Below the pieces are notes generated by a model. It was not told where the DNA came from. It saw only the letters and a program-made list of their open reading frames with translations, and searched no databases. From NCBI GenBank assembly GCA_027575765.1, contig JANBPT010000097.1:1-64000 (forward strand): 64,000 nt of DNA. The letters run 5' to 3'. This document shows positions 49,401 through 58,315 of this stretch, piece after piece. The DNA comes from Tieghemiomyces parasiticus. Its lineage: Eukaryota; Kickxellomycota; Dimargaritomycetes; Dimargaritales; Dimargaritaceae. The position numbers and the translations under genes are program-made. Position 1 is the first letter of the stretch. Every line of letters starts with the position of its first letter.

Positions 49401-52289
49401 ATGGACCGCGACCTCTACGTCGCCGAAGTGCGTAAGCGCGTCCACATGAATGCCGAGGAACGTGCGGAGATCCTGTACCTCTCGGAAGGAGGTGCCACCA
49501 TTGGCGAAATCGCCCTTCAGGTCAACCGACCCTACAAGACCGTTCAGAAGTGTTTACTCTACCTGAAAAAACATGGTTCTATTGACCCTTTGAACCAGGG
49601 GCCCGTCTTGCGGCCCGAGGCCATCACCTTCATCAAAGAACTGTTCAGGAAACGGCCCGGGTACACGATCGACCAACACTACACCCAGTTCATTCGACGG
49701 GTGCGTTACATCTGCTTCAGGACGTTCGAGAGAAAGGTTATGGAACTGGGACTGTGGTCGCTGCCCGCCCCAGGTACCGCCGACCCGCCGCCGCCCGACC
49801 AGGTATCCAGTCCCTCATCCATTTTCGATGCCAAGGCTGAGGCCTTCATCCGCAACGACCTTGAACTTAGCCCGGACATGCCGGTCTGTAACCTCCACGC
49901 GCGGTTCACTAAAGCCGTGGGTCCCGTCGACTACCAGGTGTTTAGGGCAAAGGCCAAGGAACTAGGCTATAAAGTGCCCAGAGTTGACAACAACGAATCC
50001 ATCGCCTTCATTCGGGCGAGTTTCGCGGAACACCCCGAATATACCATGGGTCAGCAGCACATGCGCTTCGTCAAGGAAATGCGGGTGATAGGGTTTTCTC
50101 TGTTCAGACTAAATGTGCACAAGCTAGGGCTCCAAGCCGCCGGGGACCATGAGGACCCGCAGCCCCTTACCGAGCCCGAGGCCACCACCTTCATCCAGAA
50201 TAACCTCCAGCGCTACCCAGACTACCCCTCAACCTGGCACTTTGCCCAATTCATCCGCGAGGTGCGCGAAGTGACTTATCAGCGTTTCGTCCTGACCGCC
50301 CGCCGATTGGGCCAATTTAGACGGTTCGTTCAGCAGGACCTCAGCACCGATTCCCAGGCCGTTTCTTTCCTTCGGGCAAGCTTCGCAGAGCACCCCGAGT
50401 ACACCCTAGATCAGCAACACGCGCACTTCGTCAAAAGGTTAAGGGAGGTCGGCTTCCGTCGCTTTGAACAAGCCGTCAGAACACTCGGACTTCGGGCCAC
50501 CGCATGCGACGAGGATGCACCGCCCCTCACCGATTCCGAGGCCATCGCATTCATCAGGGCTAGTTATCGTAATTGTCCCACCGAGCCTCTATCCTACCAT
50601 CACCTCAGGTTCATCCAGACAATCCGCACGGTTTCGTACCGTCAGTTTCGGATCACTGTTATCCATTTGGACGTTGGCAAGCTATGCAGGCAGCGACTTG
50701 CCGAGAATAACGAAGCCGCTGCCTTTATCCGGACCAGTTTTGAGGAGCACCCGGATTATACCCTGGCCCGGCAGCACCTACACTTCGTCAAGACTCTGAA
50801 GGAGGTTCGATTCCGCCAGTTCGAGCGAGCTGTCAGGGAACTCGGTCTCCGAGCCGCCACCGACCGCCAGCTCCCAGCTCCTCTGACCGAACCCGAGGCC
50901 GTTACTCTCGTTCAGGCGAGCTTCAGTCAACACCCGCGACGCCCACTTGCGTGGCACCACCTCAACTTCGTGCGCACGGGGCGCGATGTCACCTATTGGA
51001 GTTTCCGGGCCACCGCTATGCAACTGGGCCTATTCACCCCGCCCACTATGCGCAGCCTCCCGAATCAGCTTAGTGCTGAGTATGTAGACACATCGGACGA
51101 CGAGGCTGGCGCCGAACTTGAAGAGGAGGACGCTGACGACCTTACTGACGACGAGGATCTTGGCGAAGCTACTAATGACGCCGATATTATCGAAATGGAA
51201 GAGGAGGAGCTTGGAATGTGGACTGACCCGCCCGAGGCGGCGACCGAACCGGACACGGCATCCAGCGACAGCAATGACGAAGACTCGGACGAGTCGGATA
51301 CACTGCAGCAAACCAGACGGCCGGCGATGCAACACGCATCTGCAACGGCTGAGCGTGGCACGCTGGCCAGACGGTCAGCCTCAAGCGCAAACATGACACC
51401 CGAGGCCATGGTCCAGCGTCGCTCGCCGGGCAAGGCCACTGCGAGCCGCGCTTCGCTACTACAGGCTCTGACAGCCCCGTCTGCCAAGGGCGGCGGTTCG
51501 GCGTCCGCCATGACCCCTACACCGGCGAAGGTGGGTAGCATCCTATCCGAGGCCGCCTCCCAATTCGTCCAACCACGACGCGACCTGGGCATAACGTCAC
51601 CCTCGAGTAACGGCCCACAAGGGCGGGGAAGTGCGGCGGCCCGCAACGGCCCAGGGCCGAGTTGTACAACTTCAACCCCGCGTCAGCACCCTGGGGCCAG
51701 CAGACAGCCCACCCGCCCCAACCGAGAGCAAGGCCCGGCACATAACGTGACAGTCAGTAGTACCGGATCCAAGGCAATTCTGTCGATACCGCCACTTGGA
51801 CCTACTCCAGCCGTCCAGCTTACCTCGCAGTCGGGTAGGAAGCGCAGGCGAAAGGCCCGCCCCAATGCAAGTGGAATAGTGAAGCCCGCCACCACAACCC
51901 AAGCAGATACTCAAATTGCGCCAGCCTCGAAACCGATCCAGGCTAAGCCCCCTGTCCAACAGCCGGGTAAGAAACGCAAACCAAATCCGCAACGCAGCGA
52001 CAACGAGCCCGTGAAAGTTACTACCACTGCGCCGCCAAATATCCAGGCACCTACACCCCAGAATAACCCTCCTGCCCAGCAGTCGAGAAAGGAAAGCAAG
52101 CAGAATTTGCAGCCCAGCGGCGGTGGACCGGTGAAACCCATTCCTGCAGCGCACCAGGCTACTCCTGGTAAGCCAACCAACGAATCCCCCGCTCAGGTGT
52201 CTAACCCACAGAGTTCCGTGAAAGGAAACCTTGCCGCGCGCCCCTCAGGCGAGAAGGAAAGCGGCCGAAATCGCACTCGCCGACGGTAG
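49401..52289 (+). CDS. Unknown protein with eight tandem 46-residue HTH-like repeats
   Basis: Intronless, 962 residues, start in good context (CCACCATGG). I recognise no named family. Residues 16-60 form a helix-turn-helix resembling the first half of a Tc1/mariner transposase DNA-binding region (GGATIGEIALQVNRPYKTVQ). Eight repeats, each exactly 46 residues, follow at 73-118, 145-190, 199-244, 260-305, 319-364, 380-425, 438-483 and 499-544. Each has the form EAxxFIRxSFxxHPxYTxxQ, then FVK, F..FE and LGL, and resembles the second HTH of such transposases. Residues 564-633 are very acidic. The tail (634-962) is basic, Pro/Gln-rich, with NLS-like RKRRRK and KKRK and its own roughly 40-residue repeats. 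No DDE catalytic domain is present. I infer a nuclear DNA-binding protein, possibly domesticated from a transposase; the function is unknown. Confidence 0.8.
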   Translation: MDRDLYVAEVRKRVHMNAEERAEILYLSEGGATIGEIALQVNRPYKTVQKCLLYLKKHGSIDPLNQGPVLRPEAITFIKELFRKRPGYTIDQHYTQFIRRVRYICFRTFERKVMELGLWSLPAPGTADPPPPDQVSSPSSIFDAKAEAFIRNDLELSPDMPVCNLHARFTKAVGPVDYQVFRAKAKELGYKVPRVDNNESIAFIRASFAEHPEYTMGQQHMRFVKEMRVIGFSLFRLNVHKLGLQAAGDHEDPQPLTEPEATTFIQNNLQRYPDYPSTWHFAQFIREVREVTYQRFVLTARRLGQFRRFVQQDLSTDSQAVSFLRASFAEHPEYTLDQQHAHFVKRLREVGFRRFEQAVRTLGLRATACDEDAPPLTDSEAIAFIRASYRNCPTEPLSYHHLRFIQTIRTVSYRQFRITVIHLDVGKLCRQRLAENNEAAAFIRTSFEEHPDYTLARQHLHFVKTLKEVRFRQFERAVRELGLRAATDRQLPAPLTEPEAVTLVQASFSQHPRRPLAWHHLNFVRTGRDVTYWSFRATAMQLGLFTPPTMRSLPNQLSAEYVDTSDDEAGAELEEEDADDLTDDEDLGEATNDADIIEMEEEELGMWTDPPEAATEPDTASSDSNDEDSDESDTLQQTRRPAMQHASATAERGTLARRSASSANMTPEAMVQRRSPGKATASRASLLQALTAPSAKGGGSASAMTPTPAKVGSILSEAASQFVQPRRDLGITSPSSNGPQGRGSAAARNGPGPSCTTSTPRQHPGASRQPTRPNREQGPAHNVTVSSTGSKAILSIPPLGPTPAVQLTSQSGRKRRRKARPNASGIVKPATTTQADTQIAPASKPIQAKPPVQQPGKKRKPNPQRSDNEPVKVTTTAPPNIQAPTPQNNPPAQQSRKESKQNLQPSGGGPVKPIPAAHQATPGKPTNESPAQVSNPQSSVKGNLAARPSGEKESGRNRTRRR
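49446..49580 (+). other. N-terminal helix-turn-helix segment of the repeat protein
   Basis: Residues 16-60: EERAEILYLSEGGATIGEIA then QVNRPYKTVQKCLLYLKKHG. The pattern (acidic first helix, GGATIGEIA second helix, recognition helix with YKTVQK, then a G-S/N turn) is that of homeodomain-like HTHs at the start of Tc1/mariner and related transposases. This is pattern recognition, not a computed match. Confidence 0.55.
49617..51032 (+). repeat. Array of eight 46-codon protein repeats
   Basis: Repeat copies at 49617-49754, 49833-49970, 49995-50132, 50178-50315, 50355-50492, 50538-50675, 50712-50849 and 50895-51032, each 138 bases, with spacers of 24-78 bases. Copies 3, 5 and 7 resemble each other (QQH..FVK...VGFR.FE..VR.LGL type), and so do copies 4, 6 and 8 (WHH..FIR..R.VTY..FR.TA..LG type). 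The true unit is thus a pair of about 360 bases, present three clear times plus a diverged first pair. Copies 3 and 5 share the 11 residues RASFAEHPEYT but differ at six of those 11 codons by synonymous changes only. Confidence 0.85.
51818..52200 (+). repeat. Basic 40-residue tail repeats of the repeat protein
   Basis: At least three degenerate copies in the C-terminal tail. Each starts with a Q-rich then basic cluster (SGRKRRRKARPN, QQPGKKRKPNPQRS, QQSRKESKQNLQPS). A PVK or IVK step and a Thr/Ala/Pro/Gln stretch ending in PPVQQ or PPAQQ follow. The basic clusters look like nuclear localisation signals. Boundaries are approximate. Confidence 0.55.
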
Positions 52290-52696
52290 AATGGCTAGGG
52301 TATTCACTTGGGTTGATATAATTTCAACATCTTCGACATATCACGACTGTGGCAACTCCATAAAGGTTAATGTATTTTTTCGTAAACCATAGGACTTGTG
52401 TGTGGTCGCTGCAACGAACATTTTGGGCCTAGAATGTAGGGTGTGTGTGTGCGTGTGTGAGGGGGGGGGTAGCCCAAGCTCGCGTAGTAAGAACCGACAC
52501 TTAGGGGGCATATGATGGCTCACTACACGCAACCTTGTGTCCTCACTTTCCTAAATGGTCGGGACCTCGCGTCTCAGTAGCCCCTCTAAAAAAGCAGCAG
52601 CTAATGGCTCTGACAGCCCCTGGGTAATTGCACTCCCCATTTTACCTTAACTCAATTTCCCCACCTCCAATTCGTCCGCATTCAATCCTTCAAGCC
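52290..52696. other. Intergenic: 3' flank of repeat protein and promoter of neurochondrin-like gene
   Basis: About 0.4 kb with a GT-dinucleotide and G-run tract at 52440-52469 (listed separately). Nothing coding is recognised. Confidence 0.5.
52440..52469 (+). repeat. GT microsatellite followed by a G run
   Basis: A GT/GC dinucleotide tract (52440-52458) followed by nine G's (52461-52469), just downstream of the repeat-protein gene. Simple repeat; no function is implied. Confidence 0.8.
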
Positions 52697-55153
52697 ATGC
52701 CGGTCGAATCCTCCGCGGGTCCGACGGAGTCTGCACCCCCCGCCGCTCTGGAACAGTGCCTTGCTCTCCTCGGCCCACGGCGGTCCGACGAGGAAAAGTT
52801 TGCCGGTTTGCTTCTGCTGACTAAGGTGGTCGAGCCGCAGGACGAGGCAGCACTGGAGCGGATTCTCGAAGCGATCGACCCCCGGTTCCTCGGTCGACTG
52901 GTCTCCGCCACAGGTAAGTTGGCTGTAATTGGCAACAATGTGAGGTGGTGTTGGGCTATTGATGCCATTTTTAATGGGTTGTTTCGAGGCCTGGCCGTGA
53001 CCTAGCTCTGACGGCTGTATCTCCTAGCGACCCGAACTGATATGTTACCCACTCACCATCCGAAACCATTTGCCCACCGTTTCCTCTGATCTGAAGGTGA
53101 GGACGCCCGTGCGTATCAGGATCTGGCCGTGGCTATCGTGAGTAGCTTTGCCGCCCACCCGCGGCTCCTCGGTCACCCTAGCCTCACAACGGTAGTGCCA
53201 GGCCTGGCCCGCGTACTCACCACTGCCCTCGCGGCCCAGGACCACGCGCACATTCACGAGCTACTCCCACTCGTGGCGCAGTTTGCCAGTGTCCCGGCGG
53301 GACTTGCTTGCCTGGTCAAGCCAGGCGCCACGCTGGTCCCGCAACTGGCGGCGTTGTTGCTATCCGACGGCGAAACAGCGACCTTTGTCCAGTCGGTGAT
53401 CCGCAGTATCCTGGTAGACCTCCCTGCCCTCGTCGCGGCCGATACGTCACCCAGGCCAGCTTCCCAACGACCAATGGTGCGGCCTAGGGATGCCACCTAC
53501 CTGTGGGCGCTGACCTTCTTTAATGCTGCCCTGGCCGTCCACCAGAGTTCTGGCTCGCGCAAACTCGCCCTACTGGAGGCTTTCTGTGACACCCTAGGCG
53601 CGCAGGCCGATACGGATTCGGCGTTTCTGCTGACTCTTATGTACCCGACGGCTGGTGACGGCCCAACGTCATCCTCCGTCACTGCGATGCCGTTGGAACA
53701 AGCCCTCCTACTCCACGCGTTCTATTACATTAAAGTGGTCATCGCCGGGACTCAGCGACGTAATTCAGGTAAGCTCGAATGCGTAAACGCCTTACCATAT
53801 TTTTATATATATTTTTTATACTCTACTTGAACAGTCTGACGTAGCTCTTGCTGCGATATCCTATGGACTAATCTGCTGGTATCTTTTTCAACTCTTTCAC
53901 CATCACCCCCTCCCCATTATCTAATGTCACCAGGCTCGACGGAGGACAAAGACGTTAGTGTCCTGGTCATAGCCCACTTGCTCCGACTCTTCGGTGACTT
54001 GTTTTTGCTTCCGGTCGGTCCCTGCCACGATGATCCGCTATCCGCGAGTATTCTCGAGGCCGAGGCCCGTATTAACCGGCCGCTCAGTGCCCTGTTAGGG
54101 AATCGGTCCGGATCACCCGCCCTATCCCTCGACATCGGCGAACAGAATGCCGAAGAGGATGAGCCGAAGGAGGCGGCGGCCTCGGTAGTCAAGTTCACAG
54201 CCCTGGCCGTCCGACTCGCCAGCATCGAGCTGAGGATCACCCTGGACGAACGCATGATCTGTCCCCCTGGAAAAGTACTGGACGTAACCACCCGCCAGCG
54301 CCACGACGACCTGGTTCCAGCCTGCCTGGTAATCCTGGAGAAGGCAATCGACTGCCTACTTCTACTCGAAGACGATGACGAAGATGATCTCAATACCAAG
54401 GCCCAGACTGCGCCCCATCACACTGTTTCGTTTCCCCGGTCAATGGACGAGACCCGCCAGAGTCTCGCTGACGCCATGGCCTCTCAGTCCCACGAGGAGA
54501 ACCTTACCTGGATGACCTCGCTGCGGGACTGCTTTGCAGCCGTGCTCGCATACCTCGAGGAGATGAAGGTAAGTTTACGTTGTGCACTGCTGTAACTGCC
54601 GGGCATGATTCGGGCAAAAGGGGGGGTGCATACCGTGCAGTGAGACCCAGATCTAACCAGCGCCCCATTTCAAACACGATACTGACCCCTTACGCCCGAC
54701 AGGAACGGTTGGGACCGACGGCCATGGTCAAGGACCCCATCCTGGTGGCCGTGTTCCGTGGGCTCTGCTTCTGGCTTGCCCAGGACCTGTCCCTGCTCAA
54801 GGACCATCCGGCCATCGTCCAGGTCTTTAGCTTGATTATCGACGCCAGGTAAGTCCATTGTTGAATGGTCGGACGCACTGTCGTACACGCGTACCATTGC
54901 TTACGGTGCCCGCTGCAGACGGCGATAGATCATTAACCGCTGACCACTCAATGAACCCGCACACGGATTCGATATCCCCCATAACAGTACCCGTTCTGCT
55001 GACGAATACCAGACCGTTCTGCCGTTTATGGCGCCGCCCGTTAGACTTTGGGCTAGTATTGCTGACGAGGCGGGGCCTGCATGTCCGATCACCCCGGCCG
55101 ACCGGGTCAAGGTCCTGGCGATGGCCCGGCAGCTTGAGTCGCTAGACTGGTAA
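52697..55153 (+). CDS. Neurochondrin-like ARM/HEAT repeat protein, five exons
   Basis: Exons: 52697-52913, 53097-53768, 53934-54568, 54703-54848 and 54988-55153, giving 611 residues (human neurochondrin 729). The N-terminal block DEEKFAGLLLLTKVVEPQDE is the neurochondrin signature. The rest is an alpha-helical solenoid: LLGHPSLTTVVPGLARVLTT, FVQSVIRSILVDLPALVAA and VFRGLCFWLAQDLSLLKDHP. The last exon ends RVKVLAMARQLESLDW. All introns are GT-AG with GTAAGT or GTAAGC donors and keep frame. An acidic loop (LLLEDDDEDDLN) sits in exon 3. In animals neurochondrin acts in neurite growth and interacts with GPCRs and Rab5. A fungal role is not established to my knowledge, so I give no function. Confidence 0.82.
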
Positions 55154-56164
55154 AGGTGGTTACCATTAATACATTTTGGGACCGTCGCGGCATTAGAAAG
55201 ACGCTCAATATATAAAAGCGCCTCGCCTATGATGCTTATTAATGTGTGGTGTACTTTTCACGGGCTACGGACAAACCGGTCCCATAAAATACAGAGGGAC
55301 ACGGGTTTGAAAGTCCTGGGAGACGGTCCCGTTTCTGAAGCTTATGAGCTCGACCTGAAACCCCAGGCCTGGATGCTGCGAATCACGTGATCGTGAATTG
55401 TAGATCGGAAAACAGGGCATTCCTGGCGGGCCGCCTTTTGACACCAGCGAGTGGTCCTTGCACCGCCTTTTTTTCCTAGAGAAGAGACCCGTTGATCACG
55501 CCGAGTCTGGCTGAATAGGCTTCTTACGGCCACCCCCCCTCCCCTCAGCCCGTTCGTCGGCACACTGGACAAGGCAGACGGGGACAGCCGCCCCGCTTAT
55601 CGGACCTTCAACCCATGCCCATAGGCACCCTGTCATGTAGCTTCTGCGCCCTATTACTGTCACCTAGGCACGTTGTCTAGCCACCTCCCCTCCCGGCCTA
55701 GACACTAGGCTGTCTGCGCCTAAACTGGCCCACCCGTTGTGAGGATCCAGTACACTGCCCAAGGGTTTTTGCTGGTCTTTGAACCCACCGATCGCTCCAC
55801 CTCTAGATCTGCTTTACTCCCGCCTAGTTGGTCACCCCGCCCTCCAATCTCCCTGGACATAATTTCCACCACTTGCATTTCGTGTGTTCGGAGAGTCTTT
55901 CCGTCTCGACGCTAGTCAGTCCTCGCCTCTACTCCCACCAGGTTCGCATCCCAGCTTTTTCCTCCATCCCCTCCCGGCTCGATCCCACAGGTCATCCCGG
56001 CATCCTCACTTCTCCATCTCCCTTCCCCGGCTGTCCTCTCCTCCCGGAACACTTTCCCGTGATTATCCCGCTGTTCAGATTCCCTCTTCCCCGACCCCGG
56101 TCATCATCCCCCTAGTTCCCGCCTTCATCGCGTCGTTGTGCCCGGTATCAGACCTCAAGTCACC
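55154..56164. other. Intergenic: neurochondrin-like 3' flank and eIF3e promoter
   Basis: About 1.0 kb between two plus-strand genes. The right half (about 55700-56150) is strongly CT-rich on the coding strand, as before other highly expressed genes here, and probably includes the eIF3e 5' UTR. A palindrome ATCACGTGAT lies at 55382-55391. No coding sequence is recognised. Confidence 0.5.
55382..55391. promoter_or_regulatory. Palindromic E-box ATCACGTGAT
   Basis: Second copy of the 10-base palindrome found upstream of LTV1, here about 230 bases after the neurochondrin-like stop and 770 bases before the eIF3e start. It fits a Cbf1/USF-type bHLH site. The distance to eIF3e is long, so regulation is only suggested. 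Confidence 0.25.
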
Positions 56165-57820
56165 ATGGCGGACTACGATCTAACCCAAAAAATGATCCCC
56201 TTTTTGGATCGGCAGCTGGTGTTCCCGCTACTGCAGTTCCTGTCGGTCAAGGAGCTGTACGATGAGGGAGATCTATTGCAGTCCAAGTACGACCTGCTCT
56301 CCAAGACGAACATGGTCGACTTTACCAAGGAGCTGTACAAGCAGATCCACCGCATCGAGAACGACCCCGAAGGTGAGTCCTGCTCCCAGCAGTAGATCGA
56401 AACCCCGAGACGTTCCGCTTGTCCCCGGCCTCACCTCCTGTCCCTGCTATACCCAGCCTCGGACCCTGCCCACCCTCCCGCGCCACGGATTACTAACCAC
56501 CTTTGTACCGTTTCCTTTCTTCTTGCTCTACCCGCTAACCCCAATCACTTGCACCGTTCCCCAGAGTTCCTCGAGCAACGCGAGAAGGTCCTGGCCACTC
56601 TGAATGACCTGCAGGACAACGCGGAGAAAGTCATGGAGGTCATTGAGAACCCCGACGTGATTGGCTCCCTGCGGCAGGACAAGTACCACAACATGCAGTT
56701 CCTCAAGGACAACTACAACTTCACCGACGAGATGATCGAGACCCTGTACCACTACGGCAAGTTCCAGTACGACTGCGGTCAGTACGGTATCTCGTCCGAT
56801 ATGCTGTACCATTTCCGGGTATTGTCTACCGACAACGAGCTCAACCTGTCGGCCTTGTGGGGAAAGCTGGCCTCGGAGATTTTGCAGGGTAACTGGGAGG
56901 CCGCCTACGAGGACATGCAGAAGCTACGCGAGAGCATCGACATGAAGGCCTTCACAGACCCCATCCAGCAACTCCAGCAGCGCACCTGGTTGATCCACTG
57001 GTCGCTGTTTGTCTTCTTCAACCACCCCAAGGGCCGTGACGGCATTGTCGATATGTTCTTCTTGCCGCAGTACCTCAACACCATCCAGACCAGCTGCCCG
57101 TGGATCCTGCGCTACCTGGCCGCCGCCGTCATCACCAACAAACGCCGCAAGAACCACCTGCGGGAGCTCGTCAAGGTGATTGAGCAGGAGACGTACACAT
57201 ACCGCGACCCCGTCACCGACTTCTTGCTGGCTATCTACGTGGACTTCGACTTTGAGCTCGCCCAGGCCAAACTCCGGGAGAGCGAGCGGGTGCTGGAGAA
57301 CGACTTCTTTTTAGTCTCTACCCTTGAAGACTACTTAGAGAACGCCCGCGGTTTCGTGGCCGAGGCCTACTGCCGCATCCACCAGCGGGTGGACATTGCT
57401 GAGCTGTCGGAGCGCATCAACCTGGACGTCGAGGAGGGCGAGAAGTGGATCGCCAACTTGATCCGGGACACCCGCATGGATGCCAAGATCAACTACAAGG
57501 ACAACACCGTCGTGGTCAACCCGTCCGCCACCTCGCTCTACCAACAGGTCATTGAGAAGACCAAGGGCATCTCGTTCCGCTCCCAGGTACTCACGACGGC
57601 TATCGAGAAGCGCGAGAACCTCATCGTGGCCGGCAACGGCAACCCTGTCGCCGCCAACCAGAGCGACAAGGCCGGCGAGCGCGGTGACGACAAGCACACC
57701 GGGGGCAAGCACCACGGCAAGCATAGCAGCAACAACAACAACCGGTCGTCTAACGCCGGCTCTTTCAAAAACAAGTCCGGGAGCAGCTACTCTTTCAACA
57801 AGCCCCTCCGCGCCAACTAG
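56165..57820 (+). CDS. Translation initiation factor eIF3 subunit e (INT6), two exons
   Basis: eIF3e is a PCI subunit of the eIF3 complex, which recruits the 43S complex to mRNA. Exons: 56165-56372 and 56565-57820, giving 487 residues (human 445). Exon 1 begins [20 protein letters not shown] with the conserved [11 protein letters not shown]; exon 2 continues [20 protein letters not shown]. The helical solenoid has LTSEI-like [20 protein letters not shown] and [14 protein letters not shown]. The PCI winged helix has [20 protein letters not shown] and [20 protein letters not shown]. The C-terminal tail (about 445-487) is His/Asn/Ser/Lys-rich and not conserved. The gene is absent from Saccharomyces cerevisiae, so its presence sets this organism apart from budding yeast. 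It faces ORC4 convergently. Confidence 0.96.
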
Positions 57821-58315
57821 TTGCCTGGGCTTGGTTTTATTCGGCCGCTCCCTTTCCTCCTCGCAGGCTTCCGCCTTCCTCCTCTCGCTTGCTGCCGCTT
57901 CGCCCCTCTTTCACCGTTCCTAGGTTGTTTTGATTTTTCCTTTTTCTTTTTTTTACCATCCGCTCCCTTTTCCCTCGCATTCCTTCCAGTTATATCCACC
58001 GCACTTTTTGGTCAACGTCCCTCCGGCAACAAGTTTAGCGTCGGCTTGGCCCGTACAGAGCTCGCCGCTCGCGTGATTAAAAATGTCATAACCACACATC
58101 CTATTGACAACTGCCTTGGTGGACTGTAGTGACGGCGGTCAACCCCCTTCTCAGCGCACCGAAGCGTCAAGTGACTTAGCCATGTGTAGGATGGAAACCC
58201 CCTTCCTCTCGACCGCGGCGCTAGTCAGCATGTCCATTCATAATATGTATGGCGGGTTTACTATAACAAGTGATACCGGGATGGTCTAACAAAGCTTCAC
58301 CTACGGGGCTAGGGC
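57821..58315. other. Convergent 3' intergenic region between eIF3e and ORC4
   Basis: About 0.5 kb shared by the 3' ends of eIF3e (plus) and ORC4 (minus). The first 150 bases are T- and CT-rich, consistent with the eIF3e 3' UTR. No gene is recognised. Confidence 0.5.

Noticed and set aside
51065..51646. 193-codon Ser-rich frame antisense to the repeat protein
   Set aside because: It is the mirror of the acidic GA-rich coding stretch; low complexity shadow.
48808..52696. Terminal inverted repeats flanking the repeat-protein gene
   Set aside because: None visible by eye in either flank; the GT/G tract at 52440-52469 is a simple repeat with no mirror upstream.
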